The translations under genes were made by a program, and so were the position numbers. A DNA stretch of 64,000 bases, taken from positions 70,180 to 134,179 of the forward strand of contig NZ_LMUH01000008.1 of the NCBI RefSeq assembly GCF_009766105.1, given 5' to 3'. Positions 36,645 to 45,441 of the stretch are shown in pieces. Numbering within the stretch: position 1 is the stretch's first letter; the number at the start of each line of letters is the position of its first letter. The notes beneath the pieces were generated by a model. That model was not told the DNA's origin. It was given only the letters and a program-made list of their open reading frames with translations, and ran no database searches. The DNA is from Granulicella sp. S156. GTDB lineage: Bacteria; Acidobacteriota; Terriglobia; Terriglobales; Acidobacteriaceae.

Positions 36645-38023
36645 TTCAATTCCTTACTTGGCGTAGATCCTGTAGATCCAGACTCGACAAATCGTGGGTC
36701 GATAGCAGTAGTGATGACTCGCGTGAAGTCTTCCACTGAGCAGGCATACGCTGGCGCAGGCCCACTGCATCCGGGAACGAATACCGGACCAACCGACGGT
36801 TGCTCCGTTGCGGTGAGTGGCTTCAGAAAGCGTATCTGATCCAGCGTCTGGCTGATGAAGAAGATCTGCACGGTATGCACGTGAGTCAGTTCGCTATAGT
36901 GAACCTCGAAGACCAGTGCACTGCCTGGAGGAGTCGCGTTAAACGTCTGGTCGGGCAGTAGCCAGTCGAGATGCAAAAGGCCACCCAGCCAAGAGAGGTT
37001 TGAGTCATGTCCATCCAGCAAAAAGAAGTGGTCCTGCGGTGTGCCAAGTTGGCCCGCAACCGTGACTCCACTGACGATGCTGATGATGGTGTCTCGGAGA
37101 TGCGCGGCGAGATCCGAGGCGGCAACCTGTGCTTCGTAGGGAGTTCGGAGCATGAAGTCGTGATAGCGCGTGTTCATCTCCATCAGATCATTTAGATCTT
37201 CCCGATCCACACGCCCCCAGCCGACCTGACTCATCGGCAAGCCCTCTGTGTACTCGAGTAAGAAGTTCTCGGCGAAATCGGCTCCCAACGCGACGGGATT
37301 ATCCGTGTGCGCATCCCGCGGAGAGGATAGGCCGTGGTCCACCGTTACCGTGCGGAAGTCGGGCTTGGAGGGATCACAGCCAACGCCACTGCAATCCGCC
37401 AGCACATGGTGCATCTTCCCAAGCGGTCGGAAGAATGCATTGGTGAACCAGGCAGGCTGATTCGCCATTCGGCCCAGTGTCGCATCACCGACTTTCCGGT
37501 GGTCTACGAAACTGCTCGAAGACGGCTCGAAGAGAGGGTTGGGCGCATTCGTGCGGACGTGCACGTCGACTCTGCAGTCCGGCGCGAGACCGGATATCAT
37601 CGCCTTGCCTGAAGCAACGGTGCGTTGCGTCGTGTTCGCTTCCACGTAAATGCCGCGATGGTCGCAGGGTACATGCTGAAGCAGCGACGGATATCGTGAG
37701 CGATAGTATTCGCCCAGCAATTTGAGTGCCTCGGCACCATGCGAGGTCAAGACTCCGGGAGCAGCAGGCCACGCTGGCCACGGCTGAGCGTTATAGGCGC
37801 TGGAGCGTGTCTCGCTTTCAATGGGTGCCCGTACGCCGTGCCGCGCCAGCACAATTACTGCCTGTATCTGGTCCTCGTTCGGCGCAGCACTCTTCTGTGC
37901 CAATGCTGCATGAGAAAAAAACAGGAAGACGAGCAGAATCAGGCTGCTTGATTGGCCTTTAACATCGGTCCGGAAGCAAAAGTTCGGACTGTGCTTCTGC
38001 AGGCGAGGCAAAGCTAGAAACAT
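36641..38023 (-). CDS. Histidine acid phosphatase / phytase-like, secreted
   Basis: 460 residues. A signal peptide (about residues 26-43, LILLVFLFFSHAALAQ) precedes the active-site motif RHGVRAP at 61-67, whose His62 forms the phosphohistidine. The proton donor pair HD is in GHDSN (339-342). Both are hallmarks of histidine acid phosphatases (branch 2: phytases, glucose-1-phosphatase). Several Cys (120, 150, 211, 216) could form disulfides after export. The enzyme should release phosphate from phosphomonoesters such as inositol phosphates in the periplasm or outside. It starts 15 bases after the PLC-like gene and ends overlapping the GH92 remnant, in an operon headed by receptor 5. Together these suggest scavenging of organic phosphate. 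Confidence 0.88.
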   Translation of the reverse strand: MFLALPRLQKHSPNFCFRTDVKGQSSSLILLVFLFFSHAALAQKSAAPNEDQIQAVIVLARHGVRAPIESETRSSAYNAQPWPAWPAAPGVLTSHGAEALKLLGEYYRSRYPSLLQHVPCDHRGIYVEANTTQRTVASGKAMISGLAPDCRVDVHVRTNAPNPLFEPSSSSFVDHRKVGDATLGRMANQPAWFTNAFFRPLGKMHHVLADCSGVGCDPSKPDFRTVTVDHGLSSPRDAHTDNPVALGADFAENFLLEYTEGLPMSQVGWGRVDREDLNDLMEMNTRYHDFMLRTPYEAQVAASDLAAHLRDTIISIVSGVTVAGQLGTPQDHFFLLDGHDSNLSWLGGLLHLDWLLPDQTFNATPPGSALVFEVHYSELTHVHTVQIFFISQTLDQIRFLKPLTATEQPSVGPVFVPGCSGPAPAYACSVEDFTRVITTAIDPRFVESGSTGSTPSKELK

Positions 38024-38038
38024 CGGCGATATAACCTC

Positions 38039-39109
38039 TCAGTGGGTCGGAGTCGAAGCCGCCGATGCGGCCGGACGAAGATCCCTCGCGTACTGTTTCA
38101 GATACGGGGGCAAATCCTCATACTGGTCGGTAGCGATAAAGTTTACACCCGCTGCGATGGCAGCCTTCCATCTCAGGATGACAGCATCCTTCGAGCCAAA
38201 GTTGTAATACTCTCCCCAGCCTTGGTCGTCCCCAGGCTTGAAGCCGTCGAGAGTATAGAAGCGTATCCAGTAACCGAGCTGGTGAGCGTGATCGACAAGA
38301 GCGCGCAGACGCGCGTCATCTGCCTGCGTCCAATCACCCGCATGATTCTGTCCTCCCTCTTCGACGGGATACCATGAACTGTTCACCCAACGGCGATAGT
38401 TGGTGGGGCGCTCTGTGAGTAACTGTTCAGGAGGGGTCACAACGGCCCAGTGCATTAGCTCCTGCATCGGCATGCCTTTGGGGTTTACAGGATCGTGCGC
38501 CGCGCCGAAGATGCGCAGCTTCGCACCGACCGGCACTTGGTCGTAGAACACCTTCTGCTGCTCATCGGAGTCTTCAGTAATAGCCAGAATAGGCCTCCGC
38601 TCAATTGGAGATAGTTGGTGAGGATCATCCGTCTTGACGGCGGTGGAAAGCCACGGCTCGTATTCGCCCAACAGCTGCCAGACGGCATTTAGAATCGCCG
38701 GCTGGTTATCCTTGAAATCGAAGTGCAGGACGACGAGCGGCCACTCCTTCTTTTTATTCTGAGCAATTGCCTTCTCGATGACAGGCCGAACCTGCTCAAA
38801 GAAATAGTCGCGTAAGGTTGGCTCTTCGCCGGTAGGTTTGGGCGTATGAGAGACGACGACACGTCCCTTTCCGGTCGTGGGATCTACATACCATGCCAAG
38901 TCCTGCTCGATAGAAACCGGAAATCCTGACCGCAGCGCGCGCTGCACCCGGTCGCTCCAGTGCCCCTCATAGGGATAACAGTTATGCGCGTCCAGTATCG
39001 GATGGTTGTGATTCAGAAAGTCCAGATCAGGGCCCTGCGCGACCGCCGTCGATAAAGCGGCTGCCATTCCTATCCACGTAAAGAAACACAGGTATTTTCT
39101 GAATGACAT
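38039..39109 (-). CDS. Secreted PLC-like phosphodiesterase
   Basis: 356 residues. A signal peptide (residues about 7-25, CFFTWIGMAAALSTAVAQG) is followed by a TIM-barrel of the PLC/GDPD superfamily. The marks are ILDAHNCYPYEG near residue 37 (catalytic His region), SIEQDLAWYVDP (metal-binding Glu and Asp), VVVSHTPKP (second His), PLVVLHFDFKD and the late segments GYWIRFYTLDG and GVNFIATDQYEDLP. It should split phosphodiesters, either glycerophosphodiesters or phosphoinositide-type head groups; sequence alone does not decide which. The following gene is a histidine acid phosphatase, so diester and monoester cleavage would be consecutive. A hairpin lies between it and receptor 5 upstream. Confidence 0.8.
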   Translation of the reverse strand: MSFRKYLCFFTWIGMAAALSTAVAQGPDLDFLNHNHPILDAHNCYPYEGHWSDRVQRALRSGFPVSIEQDLAWYVDPTTGKGRVVVSHTPKPTGEEPTLRDYFFEQVRPVIEKAIAQNKKKEWPLVVLHFDFKDNQPAILNAVWQLLGEYEPWLSTAVKTDDPHQLSPIERRPILAITEDSDEQQKVFYDQVPVGAKLRIFGAAHDPVNPKGMPMQELMHWAVVTPPEQLLTERPTNYRRWVNSSWYPVEEGGQNHAGDWTQADDARLRALVDHAHQLGYWIRFYTLDGFKPGDDQGWGEYYNFGSKDAVILRWKAAIAAGVNFIATDQYEDLPPYLKQYARDLRPAASAASTPTH

Positions 39110-39177
39110 TGTAAAACCCTATTCTGCCATGAACTGGCGTTCTAAGCTGGCTACGTCTCTGTCCGATTCTGCAAAAC

Positions 39178-39212
39178 AATCAGCGTCGCCATTGTGGAGT
39201 GCAACGCTGATT
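39178..39212 (-). terminator. Hairpin with T-rich tail between receptor 5 and the PLC-like gene
   Basis: AATCAGCGT and ACGCTGATT form a nine-base stem with a 17-base loop. On the minus strand GTTTTGC follows directly. It lies just after the receptor stop codon (39222) and may lower, rather than abolish, transcription into the enzyme genes. Confidence 0.5.
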
Positions 39213-39221
39213 GGTGCTTTG

Positions 39222-42200
39222 CTAGAAGGATAACCGCAGAGCAAACTGCATGAAGCGGGGATCGCCTGCAAGCGACGTAATCGTGCCGACGCCACTGTCA
39301 GTCAAGGCTGAATCAGGCTGCGAGAACAGCACGCTATTCGTCAGGTTGAAGACCTCCCAACGGAACTGGAGCTTCGTCTCTCGATAGAGGGCGAAATCGC
39401 GCGTCAGAGAGAAATCAAAGACGTTCGTATGCGGTCCGCGCAGCGTATTGGTGCCTCCATCGCCGTATGGGTCGGAGCTTGAGGGCAACGACCATGCAGC
39501 GGAAGTGTTGGGAGAGAGCGTCTGGCAGGCTGCGGTCGGGGTGTAGAACCAGCAATTCGGGCTTCCAACGATCTTCGGTTTGCCGATGAGGTTTGGAAGC
39601 GATGTCGCATTGCCATTCGTGTCGACGAGGTCCGAGAGATTTCCCCCTGAGGTGACAGTAAAAGGAAGACCCGATGAATAGGTATAGATACCGGATGTCC
39701 TCCAGCCTCCGAGCAATTCGGATCCCACACCACTTGAGAGAAACGGCTTACCGTGACCAAAGGGCAACTCGTAGAGATAGGACACGACAAGACGCTGCGG
39801 CACATCGGAACTGCTCAACGCGTTCGTGAATGTCTGCTCGTAGGTGGTGCCTGTGTTCTTTGACCACGTATAGGCCGCCTCAAGCGACACGCCACTCTCG
39901 TAACGCCGCTGCGCGGAGACCTCGAGACCGTTGTAATTCCCGACGCCACTCGCTCGAGAATATTCCAGGTATCCAAAATTCGGATACGGTAAAGTGGTTG
40001 TCCCGCGGATGTATTGGTTAAGGTCCTGGATCACATCGAGGTGAGTCGATTTGGTACCGACGTAGTCAGTAGTAAACACCACCTTTCCAGGCAATCGACG
40101 CTGAAAACCGAGGCTCCACTCCTGGGAATAAGGAGTAGGTGAAGCTTGCTGCATCGCATGGATATGGAGCAGCGAATAGTTGAGATTGGTCGGGCTGAGA
40201 GTGTTGGCAGGAAATCCCTGCTGGAGGAGAAAAGCCGGCTGCAACGCGGCCAGATTCGGATACGCGGTTGATTCGATTAGATCCGGTGGGTTGAGAGCCA
40301 ATTGGTCTTCACTGCCTGCGCGCTTGAATAGGAGATAGTAAATGCCGTATCCACCGCGAATAACGGTCTTATCGTCGGGAGAGTAGGCCGCGCCGAAGCG
40401 CGGAGCGAAGTCATGGTTGTTTACCTGAACCAATGAGCGTTTAGACAGGGACCCGCTGGAAGCGAAGAGCAACGACCCGGCACCTGCGGGATCGAAGTTA
40501 GCCAACTGGTTCTTCGCCGAATAGGGGGGTGTGGCGAAGTCATAGCGCAGACCAAGGTTGAACGTCAGTTTGGGCGTGACCTTCCAATCGTCCTGTGCGA
40601 ATCCCGAGACCATCCAGAGGCGCTGGTCGACGAAGTAGACATTGGAGAGGCCGCCTTCGTAGACCAGTCCAAGTAGCCCGTCGGCATATGCCGAACCATT
40701 CCCTGGAGTGGCGCTTTCGGCTGTAAAGATGCCAGCAAAGGCCAGGCCTCCGTTCATGTAATCCTCATCCTGATAGATATTGCGCATGGGCGCGCGTAGA
40801 TCTCCGCCGAAACGGAAGAAATGTTTCCCTTTGGTCCAGGAGACTGTGTCTGTGTACTGAAATTGCTGCGGGACCTGTTGCTTGGGCAAATAGGCTGGAG
40901 ATCCGATGGTGGCATTGTTGTCCGAAACATATTCGGTGATGCCAATACCGCCTGCGGTAGCCGGATTGGTTGGAACTCCCGGAATATACGCGTCAGGGCT
41001 GTTTAGTCCGAAGGGCTGCTGCCTGTCTTGAGAGAAGTTCCGGACGAATCCGAAGCGGAAATCATTGGTGAGCGCGGGACTGAGGATGCGGGTCCATCCC
41101 AGCGCTATCGACCACGACTTCAGAGTGGAGTTGCCCCACGAAGAGGTGGAACTGCCATCTGCGATACCACCAAAATCTCCACCGACATCGCGGATTCGGC
41201 TGGAACCCGTATAGCGGATGAAAACAAGGTCCTTGCTGCTCGGATCCCAATCCACTCGCGCGTCATAGCTATCCGTGTTATCGATGATCGGAGCTGTTCG
41301 CGCGTAGTTATTGAAGTCACCGGGCAGATTCGGGAGCGGGAAGGCGTTGAGGATCTTTGAACCGAAAGGATCGAATGCCGTGGATGGAATCGTGTTATTC
41401 AGGAAGGGCTTGCCGGTGGAAGGATTGTACAAAGTCGCATAGGTGACGTTGGGAGCACCGGCAGCCGCGGCAGCCGCAGTGGTGAAGACGCCGGCGCGCT
41501 CATTCGCCAGTGGAACGGTGGAGATGCGATTCACACCCTGGGCGATGCGGGTTCCTTCGTAATTGAAGAACCCAAAGAGCTTGTTCTTGATGATGGGTGC
41601 CCCGAGGTACCCGCCGAACTGGTTCTGGTTCAGTTCAGGCTTCTCGATCCCTTCCTGGTGGCTGAAGTAGTCGTTCGAATCGAAGACCTTGTTGCGCAAG
41701 TATTCGAAGAGAAGGCCGTGATATTGGTTCGTTCCACCCTTGGTCGATACGTCCACCTGGCCACCGGGGCTGCGACCGTAGACCGCCGTATAGGCGTTGC
41801 TGATGAGCTTGAACTCACTGATTACGTCCACTGAAGGGCGTGCCGCCGATGCAGAAAGTTCCTGCAGATTCTCGGAGAATGTATTGTTGTCGATGCCGTC
41901 GAGGATGTAATCGTTCTGCTCATCCCCGATTCCATGGATGACGAAGAGACCGGTGCTGCCGGATACGCTGCTCCCGCTCTGCTGAGTGAAACGCTGCATC
42001 TGGACGCCTGGTATCAGACGAATCAGATCATCCCAGTTACGTTGATAGAGCGGAGTCCCAACAATCGTCTGGTTATCGATGACCGTGCCGATCGAAGCAT
42101 CATCACGCGATAGTTGTGGTCCTTCTGCAGTGACATCTAACTGGGTCGTTCCGCCCGATACCTTAAGACGAAAATCCTGCCGACCGTCTTCCGAAGGGTC

Positions 42201-42491
42201 AAGCATCAGTGAAACTTCCTGCTCCTGAAATCCCGATTGATTCGCAGAAACTCGATAATGACCCACCGGAAGTCCGACAAAGGTGTAGTAGCCCGAGTGG
42301 TCCGTCGCTTTGGTACGAGTTACCTGTGTATCGATATTGGTTTCCGTAACCTCGGCACCGGCTACAATTGCCCCGGAAGGATCGGTGACTCGACCCGAGA
42401 GAGACGCTACGCCTGCCTGTGAAAACATCTTGAGGGGGAGTGATAAAAGACAGAAAGCAAACGCGCAATATCGGAATCGTGAAGCGATCAT
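39222..42491 (-). CDS. Oar-like TonB-dependent outer-membrane receptor 5
   Basis: 1089 residues. Signal peptide about 1-25 (YCAFAFCLLSLPLKMFSQ), regulatory-like domain 28-115 (LSGRVTDPSGAIVAGAEVTE), plug about 130-260 (LYQRNWDDLIRLIPGVQMQ, DEQNDYILDGIDNNTFSE, VYGRSPGGQVDVSTKGGTN) and a barrel ending FALRLSF. The start at 42491 has no clear ribosome site, but the signal peptide begins directly. It heads a minus-strand series with a PLC-like phosphodiesterase and a histidine acid phosphatase, so its cargo may be a phosphorylated compound such as an inositol phosphate or a glycerophosphodiester. That would be unusual for this family, which is mostly linked to glycans. Confidence 0.92.
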   Translation of the reverse strand: MIASRFRYCAFAFCLLSLPLKMFSQAGVASLSGRVTDPSGAIVAGAEVTETNIDTQVTRTKATDHSGYYTFVGLPVGHYRVSANQSGFQEQEVSLMLDPSEDGRQDFRLKVSGGTTQLDVTAEGPQLSRDDASIGTVIDNQTIVGTPLYQRNWDDLIRLIPGVQMQRFTQQSGSSVSGSTGLFVIHGIGDEQNDYILDGIDNNTFSENLQELSASAARPSVDVISEFKLISNAYTAVYGRSPGGQVDVSTKGGTNQYHGLLFEYLRNKVFDSNDYFSHQEGIEKPELNQNQFGGYLGAPIIKNKLFGFFNYEGTRIAQGVNRISTVPLANERAGVFTTAAAAAAGAPNVTYATLYNPSTGKPFLNNTIPSTAFDPFGSKILNAFPLPNLPGDFNNYARTAPIIDNTDSYDARVDWDPSSKDLVFIRYTGSSRIRDVGGDFGGIADGSSTSSWGNSTLKSWSIALGWTRILSPALTNDFRFGFVRNFSQDRQQPFGLNSPDAYIPGVPTNPATAGGIGITEYVSDNNATIGSPAYLPKQQVPQQFQYTDTVSWTKGKHFFRFGGDLRAPMRNIYQDEDYMNGGLAFAGIFTAESATPGNGSAYADGLLGLVYEGGLSNVYFVDQRLWMVSGFAQDDWKVTPKLTFNLGLRYDFATPPYSAKNQLANFDPAGAGSLLFASSGSLSKRSLVQVNNHDFAPRFGAAYSPDDKTVIRGGYGIYYLLFKRAGSEDQLALNPPDLIESTAYPNLAALQPAFLLQQGFPANTLSPTNLNYSLLHIHAMQQASPTPYSQEWSLGFQRRLPGKVVFTTDYVGTKSTHLDVIQDLNQYIRGTTTLPYPNFGYLEYSRASGVGNYNGLEVSAQRRYESGVSLEAAYTWSKNTGTTYEQTFTNALSSSDVPQRLVVSYLYELPFGHGKPFLSSGVGSELLGGWRTSGIYTYSSGLPFTVTSGGNLSDLVDTNGNATSLPNLIGKPKIVGSPNCWFYTPTAACQTLSPNTSAAWSLPSSSDPYGDGGTNTLRGPHTNVFDFSLTRDFALYRETKLQFRWEVFNLTNSVLFSQPDSALTDSGVGTITSLAGDPRFMQFALRLSF

Positions 42492-42944
42492 CGAGCACTA
42501 ACCTATAGGTGGTGGGCTGGATAGCTACTTTTAGATGGCAGGACAACTGCCCTGCAAGACCAAAGATGATCCAACCCTAAGTCATCCAGAGTGCTACGCC
42601 TGTGCAAGACACCGTATATTAACGTGCCTAATGTTTCACTTCGGGAATTAGTTCAGTTGGCTCAAGAGTTTGTGCGTTTGTGAAAACTTGATGACCCTCC
42701 GAAAACCGCCCATGCCCACTGAATCCGAACAATTAGAATTCCGATGACTTTGAGTGCTCAATGAGTGATTCGGAGATTTGAACTTGGGGTCAATCTATTG
42801 CCAACGGGACGTGCAGAAGGTCAGAAGGCGACGTTCATAAAGCTGGTCCCACTTCCGTGAACCCCTAGCGTTGGCTAAGCCACATCAACGGGAGTTCTAT
42901 GCTGAGTTGCGTCACATCGAGGAGGGGAACTCTTTGACTCTGTC
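42492..42944. other. Divergent gap between receptor 5 and the isoprenoid-synthase-like gene
   Basis: 453 bases. I see no gene, no clear promoter pair and no strong palindrome. A GAGGAGGGG stretch at 42919-42927 lies 17 bases before the ATG of the next gene, rather far for a ribosome site. Confidence 0.45.
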
Positions 42945-44249
42945 ATGCGTAGTATGAGGAGGATGCAGCAACTTTACAGTTGGTCATGGGTCGAAGCTCA
43001 AGTCGCACAGACCATCGAGGTTTGGAATGCCACTGCGGCCCTCTCGGTACCGGGAGGGCCGCAGTACGGACGGAAGGAACAGCTGAGAAGAGAGAAAGCA
43101 TACGATGAAGCCTTGCGAGCTGTTGAGCGGGAGGTAAAGAAAAATCCTCGGACCAGAGCAGAGCGCATAGAGGCACAGGCTCGAATCGTAGCGTCATTCG
43201 CAGAATTTTCGACGATTGCGCTAGATCTGGGGGAGACTGCAGTGCATCTCCTCACAAACGATTTCTTACCAGTCGCTACAAGGCTTGCACGGTGGGCAAG
43301 ACAGTTCGACGCGAGCTTGAGCATGGCCGACATTATTCAGGCGTGCCGCAATGCCTGGACCGCATGCGGATTGCAGCCGCTGCTCGGCGAGCGAATTGGG
43401 ATTACGCCATCTATCCTGGGATACAGCCTCCTATATCCCTATAGTGATAATTATTTAGACCGTGCGGACATCTCTGCTGAGGCGAAGCTGCAGTTCAGTC
43501 AGCGTTTTAGAAACCGGTTGCGTGGTGAGAGGATTCCTGCCCAGGGGGATCGGGAGGCAGCAGTATGGACATTGGTTCAATTGATCGAAGGCCAATACCC
43601 TCGCCTGCATTACCCCCAGGTGTTTGACTGCTTGCTGGCAATCCATCGAGCGCAGGAGGAAAGTATCGCTCAACTAGGGCACTGTGGCCAGAGCAGTGAT
43701 GACGAGGTATTGCGGATGAGTTGCGCGAAAGGTGGCAGTTCCGTATTGGCCGACGCCTGCATGGCTCATGGATGGCTCACCGGGGAAGAAAGAAGATTTT
43801 CATTCGAATGGGGCGTGTTACTCCAATTGGGGGACGATTTGCAGGACGTGCGTGAGGATATGCGGCGTGGCTCGGCTACATTGTTTTCGCGCGCGGCTAC
43901 ACTCGGCATACCACTGGATCGCCTCGTGATTCAGCTCCTAAACTTCAGCGAGCAGGTAGGGGCTCGAATGGACCGCCTGCCCAACGGTACTAAGGAACTA
44001 AAGGAACTGCTGAGGATGAGTTGGCGATCGCTCATCATTGGGGCCGTAGCAGACTCACGTGAATTCTTTTCTCCTGGGTTTGTAAACGAAGCGGAGCGCT
44101 GTTCTCCGTTTGGCTTTGAATATCTACGAACACAACGAGTGAAACTATCGAGCAGGCACGGTCTATATTCCATCCTCTTCGATGCCTTCCTTGAAGCACC
44201 TGAAGACGGCGATGGCCAACCATCGCTTCCCTACCCCCACAGCGCCTGA
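42945..44249 (+). CDS. Class I isoprenoid-synthase-like protein
   Basis: 434 residues, mostly helical, with no signal peptide. Two Asp-rich motifs lie about 128 residues apart: DNYLD at 168-172 (LLYPYSDNYLDRADIS) and DDLQD at 297-301 (GVLLQLGDDLQDVREDMRRG). They match the DDxxD pair of the class I prenyl-diphosphate synthase/terpene synthase fold, which binds diphosphate through Mg2+. Between them AKGGSSVLADACMAHGW occupies the place of a conserved Lys region. The N-terminal 130 residues are unlike standard farnesyl or octaprenyl synthases. It probably makes or cyclises an isoprenoid in the cytoplasm, but no product can be named. It stands alone, so there is no pathway context. The start is uncertain: ATGs at 42954 and 42963 are also in frame. 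Confidence 0.7.
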   Translation: MRSMRRMQQLYSWSWVEAQVAQTIEVWNATAALSVPGGPQYGRKEQLRREKAYDEALRAVEREVKKNPRTRAERIEAQARIVASFAEFSTIALDLGETAVHLLTNDFLPVATRLARWARQFDASLSMADIIQACRNAWTACGLQPLLGERIGITPSILGYSLLYPYSDNYLDRADISAEAKLQFSQRFRNRLRGERIPAQGDREAAVWTLVQLIEGQYPRLHYPQVFDCLLAIHRAQEESIAQLGHCGQSSDDEVLRMSCAKGGSSVLADACMAHGWLTGEERRFSFEWGVLLQLGDDLQDVREDMRRGSATLFSRAATLGIPLDRLVIQLLNFSEQVGARMDRLPNGTKELKELLRMSWRSLIIGAVADSREFFSPGFVNEAERCSPFGFEYLRTQRVKLSSRHGLYSILFDAFLEAPEDGDGQPSLPYPHSA

Positions 44250-44542
44250 AAGGTTCGAAACCAAACGAGATATCTTGGTTTCGCACCTCGAATTCATCCG
44301 AGCGGCCGCTCTTCTCGTTAGCAATTTGGAACGGAGGCCCCTACAGGAGTATTTAGAGTCCCTGCAGCGCACAATTCGGTGAAGTTCTGTTCCAGGTCCA
44401 GGGCGTGGATCGTTGTCTCTCACTTACAGCTGCAACAAATTGCCGAACTGTGAAACAGTCACGCTCCTACTTTTGGAGGATTCGCATAAATGCATGACTG
44501 GTGTAACGTGGTCGCCAAAGGCAGGAGGGATACCAGGAGCTT
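44250..44542. other. Gap before the TIM-barrel pair
   Basis: 293 bases carrying copy A of the shared element and the AGGAG ribosome site of the next gene. A 66-codon open frame at 44182-44382 overlaps the end of the isoprenoid gene and has no support as a gene. Confidence 0.45.
44463..44487 (+). promoter_or_regulatory. Shared 25-bp element, copy A
   Basis: GCTCC, ten spacer bases and GGATTCGCAT; the spacer includes CTTTTGG. It matches copy B at 51120-51144 in 21 of 25 positions and lies 55 bases before the sugar-isomerase start at 44543, pointing toward it. Candidate operator. Confidence 0.6.
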
Positions 44543-45418
44543 ATGAACTTGATCTCACGGCGTCGATTTGTGCAGGTTGGAGCTGCAGTTATGTGCACGC
44601 GTTTGGCGCGGACGCAGCCAGCGCGGTTACCGCTGCTACAGGTCCCGATTGGGCTACAGCTTTATAGTGTAGGCGACGATCTACAGAAGGACGTTCCCGG
44701 GACACTGCGGCAAATTAGGGCGCTTGGGTATGAGCGGGTAGAGACGGCAGGATTTGCGGGGCTGACCGCCAAGGCGTTTCGTACTCAGCTCGATCAGGCA
44801 CGGTTGGTGTGTCCGAGCACGCACCTGCCGGTGGGAAACCACGAACTGGGTCCACTCTTCGAGGATGCACACGTCGTCGGTGCACGGTATGTAGTGAGCT
44901 CGGCGCTGTTTTCTAAGAGCGGAGATCAAACACTCGATGATTACCGCACAATGGCGGACCGGCTCAACGATCTGGGACGCAAGGCAAAGGCCGTGGGACT
45001 TCAGTATGCCTACCACAACCACAACTTTGAGTTCCGCAAGTTGGACGGCGACAGGATTGGGTACGACGTGTTGCTGAAGCATACGGACCCGGAGCTGGTA
45101 GCTTTTGAGCTGGATTGCGGCTGGATAGTGGCGGCCGGATTCAACCCGATTGAGTATTTCCGCCACTATCCGGGACGCTATCGGATGCTGCACGTGAAGG
45201 ATTTTGTTGCGACGACGGGGCCGAGCACATCGCTCGCAAAGGATGAGCGGCCGCAGGGTGTGGAACTGGGACGTGGACATATCCACTACAAGCCGATCCT
45301 TCTTGCGGCGGCCGAGGCAGGCATCCACGACTACTACGTGGAGCAGGAGCCGCCGTTCCTCGACATGCCTGCGCTCGCGGCGATAAAAGTTGATTATCAG
45401 TATCTGCGTACCTTATAG
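44543..45418 (+). CDS. Exported sugar phosphate isomerase/epimerase-like TIM-barrel protein
   Basis: 291 residues with AGGAG three bases before the ATG. A twin-arginine-type start (SRRRFVQVGAAV, residues 5-16) indicates export in folded form. The body is a xylose-isomerase-like TIM barrel (AP endonuclease 2 family): PIGLQLYSVGDDL, TLRQIRALGYERVETAGF, GLQYAYHNHNFEFRK, VAFELDCGWIV, MLHVKDF and DYYVEQEPP. The HNHNFEF, FELD, HVKD and EQE residues are the usual metal ligands. Such proteins isomerise, epimerise or cleave free or keto-sugars. Tat export suggests a periplasmic substrate. The next gene, 23 bases on, encodes a second TIM-barrel enzyme, and element copy A lies upstream. Confidence 0.88.
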   Translation: MNLISRRRFVQVGAAVMCTRLARTQPARLPLLQVPIGLQLYSVGDDLQKDVPGTLRQIRALGYERVETAGFAGLTAKAFRTQLDQARLVCPSTHLPVGNHELGPLFEDAHVVGARYVVSSALFSKSGDQTLDDYRTMADRLNDLGRKAKAVGLQYAYHNHNFEFRKLDGDRIGYDVLLKHTDPELVAFELDCGWIVAAGFNPIEYFRHYPGRYRMLHVKDFVATTGPSTSLAKDERPQGVELGRGHIHYKPILLAAAEAGIHDYYVEQEPPFLDMPALAAIKVDYQYLRTL

Positions 45419-45441
45419 ATACGCGAGCTGCGGAGGGACGA

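Noticed and set aside
36276-36839. 187-codon plus-strand open frame
   Set aside because: Overlaps the GH92 remnant and the phosphatase 3' end on the other strand. Considered as a new gene at the junction, but no motif and no ribosome site.
44182-44382. 66-codon open frame after the isoprenoid-synthase-like gene
   Set aside because: Overlaps that gene by 68 bases in another frame; considered as a frameshifted C-terminus, but nothing in it resembles the family.
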